From assembly GCA_031553835.1 (NCBI GenBank), contig JAVBKX010000009.1, positions 62,001 through 126,000 of the forward strand: 64,000 nt of DNA, given 5' to 3'. Made by a program: the position numbers and the translations under genes. Shown here in pieces: positions 61,419 through 64,000 of this stretch; positions within the stretch are counted from its first letter, which is position 1, and the number at the start of each line of letters is the position of its first letter. The notes beneath the pieces are model-generated. The model was not told the DNA's origin, did no database searches, and saw only the letters and a list, made by a program, of their open reading frames with translations. This DNA comes from JAVBKX01 sp031553835 (GTDB lineage Bacteria > Bacteroidota > Bacteroidia > Bacteroidales > Azobacteroidaceae).

Positions 61419-63845
61419 TTAGTCTAGCATAATAAATCCGGCCCAATCAGATACCAAATCGTTGCGTACCAACCTTTGCGCTTCTTTGAATGCATCGTGT
61501 TTGGATTTGTTTTTCAATTGATGTAAAAAATGACGCATAAAAGTCATGGCGTCCATTGCCGGAATATCCCACAATGTCATAATCATAGTATTGGCTCCTG
61601 CAAGTTTGAAAGCGCGTTGTAAGCCAAATACGCCTTCGTTTGTGTGAACATCCCCTAATCCGGTTTGGCAGGCAGATAAAATCACCAGATCCAGGTTTGA
61701 TAAGTTCATTCCTGCTATTTGCCCGGCAGATATGATACTTGGATGGGCTAAATCATTTTGTGGAAATGCATTGGCTCCCGATAGTATTAATCCGGTCCGC
61801 TGCAACGAAGTGCTCAAATCGGTATTCGAACGATCATAAAAACCATGGGTTGAAATGAACAGGTTGACAGGCGCCTGCTTTACCATATTTTGGAATGTTT
61901 TTAATGTCACATCATCTCCTGTAAAGGCGTTGACTTGGATGCCAAGAGCCTGATAACCGGAAATAACATTTTGCATTTCCTGAGAGCCTGATATAAAATT
62001 AGACCAATTCCCTATTTGAGGCATTCCTGCAGGAGAATTGTAATTAATATTGCCATAAACAAAGGCATTGCCGCGATTGACAAAATCGTTAGGATTGCCG
62101 GTAACTAATACACTTGTGGATGATAATTGCTGCAAATCGAAGCGTTGACTCAGGTATTTCCGATCGTGAGTGAGGGCATGAAATGCGATCTTATTCAGCT
62201 TTCCGGAAACGCTGAAATATATTTTTGAAATATTATTTTCCAACCTGTTTGATATTGGATGCCAAACTAAATCGTATAATCGGTTATCGGCATATAAATC
62301 GTTTATCCGATATTCATCGGGATTTTCGTAATCTTGCATAATATCCTCTAACCGGCTTTGCCTGAAAATGGAAATTAATTCGGGTGCATCCGAATCTTTT
62401 TTAATCAATAATGCAGAGCAATAGATCTCCCCCGAATTTTTCCATCCGTCGCTCTGTTCAAATGAGAGGAATTCAATGGCGGCCTCCGTTGTTTTCAGTT
62501 TATTTTGAATGTCTTTCCATGAAACGGTTTGTGCTTGTTTCATGCTGGCATATTGAGGGATCTCCTGTAATAAATACTGGTCGATTTTTTTGATTTTTTC
62601 TTTTATCGCATCAATTCCAGCAAAATACATGAGGCTCATGTCTTGCCCTTTTTCCAACATGGTCAGTTGAAAATTGAGGTTGATCAGCTCTTCATATTGG
62701 TTGATCAGCATTTCGTTTTCCGAAGTATAAATCGTTTGCCGGATTTGCCGGTTGGTATTTAAAAGAATGGACTTGAATCGAAGGTAATTGTCATAGCACA
62801 AGGCTGTTAATTCCGGAGATTTTAGTTCGCCGGCAATGGAATAAAAAAAATTGTAAACAGACTCCAAAGAATTCCAAAAATGCTCCCTTTCCACCTCATT
62901 CATGTGTATCGCATTATGTTGCATCAATGCGGCATAGTATTGATTTATTTTTAATACATGCTCTGTTGCCCTGTCGTAGTTTTTGGTGTGATAAAAATAA
63001 CGGGCCATGGAAAAATGATCGGATATGGTACGGTAACGAAGATTATCCGGATCTTGTATTTCTTGCTTTTTATAAATCTGATACAATTCTTCAAAGGAAA
63101 TCCGAGCCAGATTTTCTTGCTTTGTTTCAAAATAATAATTGGCTAAGCTCCCTAATATTGCGTGCCTGCAATTGGCCGCTCCGTGAACCGGACGGATGTA
63201 TAAAAGGTCCCTGATTTCAGCGTATAATGGAGCCAGCAATGATTCCCTTCCGGTGTTTCTGTATAATTCGGTGATACTATGGAGATACATAATGTAATCC
63301 GGAGTATTTTTCAAGGCTGGATTTTGATTATAAGTATCTTTTAGACCTGTCAATAATGTTTCTGCATGATCATATTGTGCCAGTAGCAAATACATTTTGG
63401 CCATATTTTCTATGGCGGTTTTAAGAGATGAGGCATCGTTGTTGGTTTCAAATGGCCTTAAACTTGCGGCATAATAGCCTAAGGCTTCTCCATAATTGCC
63501 TTGTACAAAATAAATCCAGGCTGTGCGACCTAATACTTTACCATGATCCCAGGAATTTGCGTCAAACAATGTTTCGCATACATTGAGCGCGATCAGCGAA
63601 GTTTCTTCCGCACTTGCAAAATTTCCGACGCCCACATAGGCATAAGCCAGATTTTCGTAATAAATCATTGTTGCGTCACGATCTAATTGCGGTAGTTTTT
63701 GTTCGTTATTTTTCAATAATGTAATTACACTTTGATATGCCCCTTCTTCAATCCATTTGGAGCTTTGGTCTAAAAAATCTTGTGCATGAGATGTGTTACC
63801 GAAAAGTGTTGATACAAATACCGCGGAATAAAACAGTATTTTCAT
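61419..63845 (-). CDS. Secreted TPR-CHAT protein (caspase-like protease fold)
   Basis: An 808-aa protein with a signal peptide (MKILFYSAVFVSTLFGNTSHAQ). Residues 30-420 are helical TPR-like repeats (YVGVGNFASAEETSLIALNV, YFVQGNYGEALGYYAASLR). Residues 540-808 are a CHAT domain with the caspase dyad H667 in LFISTHGFYDRS and C726 in LVILSACQTGLGD. It is probably a periplasmic or exported cysteine protease. Many TPR-CHAT proteins act in defence or gasdermin systems, but no gasdermin gene is adjacent and the signal peptide argues against a cytosolic role. It follows another truncated gene by 16 nt. Confidence 0.88.
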   Translation of the reverse strand: MKILFYSAVFVSTLFGNTSHAQDFLDQSSKWIEEGAYQSVITLLKNNEQKLPQLDRDATMIYYENLAYAYVGVGNFASAEETSLIALNVCETLFDANSWDHGKVLGRTAWIYFVQGNYGEALGYYAASLRPFETNNDASSLKTAIENMAKMYLLLAQYDHAETLLTGLKDTYNQNPALKNTPDYIMYLHSITELYRNTGRESLLAPLYAEIRDLLYIRPVHGAANCRHAILGSLANYYFETKQENLARISFEELYQIYKKQEIQDPDNLRYRTISDHFSMARYFYHTKNYDRATEHVLKINQYYAALMQHNAIHMNEVEREHFWNSLESVYNFFYSIAGELKSPELTALCYDNYLRFKSILLNTNRQIRQTIYTSENEMLINQYEELINLNFQLTMLEKGQDMSLMYFAGIDAIKEKIKKIDQYLLQEIPQYASMKQAQTVSWKDIQNKLKTTEAAIEFLSFEQSDGWKNSGEIYCSALLIKKDSDAPELISIFRQSRLEDIMQDYENPDEYRINDLYADNRLYDLVWHPISNRLENNISKIYFSVSGKLNKIAFHALTHDRKYLSQRFDLQQLSSTSVLVTGNPNDFVNRGNAFVYGNINYNSPAGMPQIGNWSNFISGSQEMQNVISGYQALGIQVNAFTGDDVTLKTFQNMVKQAPVNLFISTHGFYDRSNTDLSTSLQRTGLILSGANAFPQNDLAHPSIISAGQIAGMNLSNLDLVILSACQTGLGDVHTNEGVFGLQRAFKLAGANTMIMTLWDIPAMDAMTFMRHFLHQLKNKSKHDAFKEAQRLVRNDLVSDWAGFIMLD

Positions 63846-63861
63846 AATATGTATTGCCTTG

Positions 63862-64000
63862 TTATTTTGTTATGAAAGGAAATTTGTATGTCATGTTGTC
63901 TGTTTTGATTTCAAAGAAATAAAGGGAATTGTTTTCCAATCCTTGTAAGGTGTAAGATCCTTTTCCCAGATTGTAATTAACAGATTCGTATTTGGAGACA
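63862..64000 (-). CDS. C-terminal end of an unidentified exported-type protein (runs off window)
   Basis: Only the last 45 residues are in the window; the stop codon is at 63862-63864. The sequence includes YTLQGLENNSLYFFEIKTDN and ends TYKFPFITK, a beta-rich pattern like the last strands of a surface or sorting domain. It lies 16 nt upstream of the CHAT gene on the same strand, so the two are likely co-transcribed. No family can be assigned from this fragment. Confidence 0.6.
   Translation of the reverse strand, partial: VSKYESVNYNLGKGSYTLQGLENNSLYFFEIKTDNMTYKFPFITK

Noticed and set aside
61419..63845. CHAT gene as part of a gasdermin or CRISPR-associated defence system
   Set aside because: No gasdermin, Cas or other defence gene is adjacent in the window and the protein has a signal peptide.

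Overview
The window looks like a chromosomal segment from an anaerobic Bacteroidales bacterium that is probably not a true Bacteroides. The DNA is AT-rich, and candidate promoters follow the Bacteroidota TAnnTTTG pattern. Many products are Bacteroidota-typical families (DUF4230, DUF2851, DUF3108, DUF4465, fused SpmA/SpmB, fused RibBA). At least three secreted proteins end in type IX secretion (T9SS) sorting domains. Rubrerythrin and a 2-oxoacid:ferredoxin oxidoreductase fit an anaerobic lifestyle. A perfect 16-bp parS-like palindrome after mnmG suggests, but does not prove, an origin-proximal location.

Layout. 1-10.6 kb: SulP transporter, rubrerythrin plus flavodoxin-fold reductase, an outer-membrane protein, nadB, a short thioredoxin-fold protein, a Uma2 nuclease-like protein, an AlkD-like protein and a T9SS-exported CotH kinase. 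10.5-15.9 kb: an ABC-F protein, a zinc-ribbon protein, then a translationally coupled fic-pnuC/pnuT-thiN operon preceded by a regularly spaced array of palindromes. 15.9-22 kb: SpmAB, ybeY-mnmG, parS, apt, uvrC. 22-27.8 kb: a tight cluster of GNAT-like protein, parE, nucleotidyltransferase, orphan adenine methyltransferase and a coiled-coil membrane protein. 27.8-30.8 kb: accessory DNA, with an ORF6N cassette between direct repeats, a structured leader and a frameshifted MBG/T9SS surface-protein gene. 30.8-34.3 kb: purM, a small lipoprotein, a SPASM radical SAM enzyme and a YhcC-type radical SAM protein, with overlapping reading frames. 34.3-44.1 kb: a DUF4143 ATPase, a TRIC-family protein, envelope proteins, korBA and a START-like protein.

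44.2-52.7 kb: tRNA(CAU), a hairpin-mosaic repeat, an LptF/LptG permease with ribBA, an aminotransferase, a DUF6922/AbiEii toxin-antitoxin-like pair, a tRNA methyltransferase that lacks a normal start codon, and three small lipoproteins. 52.8-59.4 kb: a GH43 lipoprotein, then a vitamin B12 uptake operon (btuB, btuG-like, DUF4465) controlled by a cobalamin riboswitch. 59.4-64 kb: an NlpC/P60 hydrolase, DUF2490, rplS with a clear terminator, a secreted TPR-CHAT protein and the 3' end of one more gene.

Short dispersed inverted repeats recur between genes. One has landed in the variable arm of the B12 riboswitch and another forms the signal peptide of the BtuG-like protein. The strongest leads are the parS site, the rSAM/lipoprotein cluster, the four-palindrome array before fic, the hairpin-mosaic repeat and the two repeat insertions in the B12 operon. 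All assignments come from reading the sequence and recalled family features; no database search was run.
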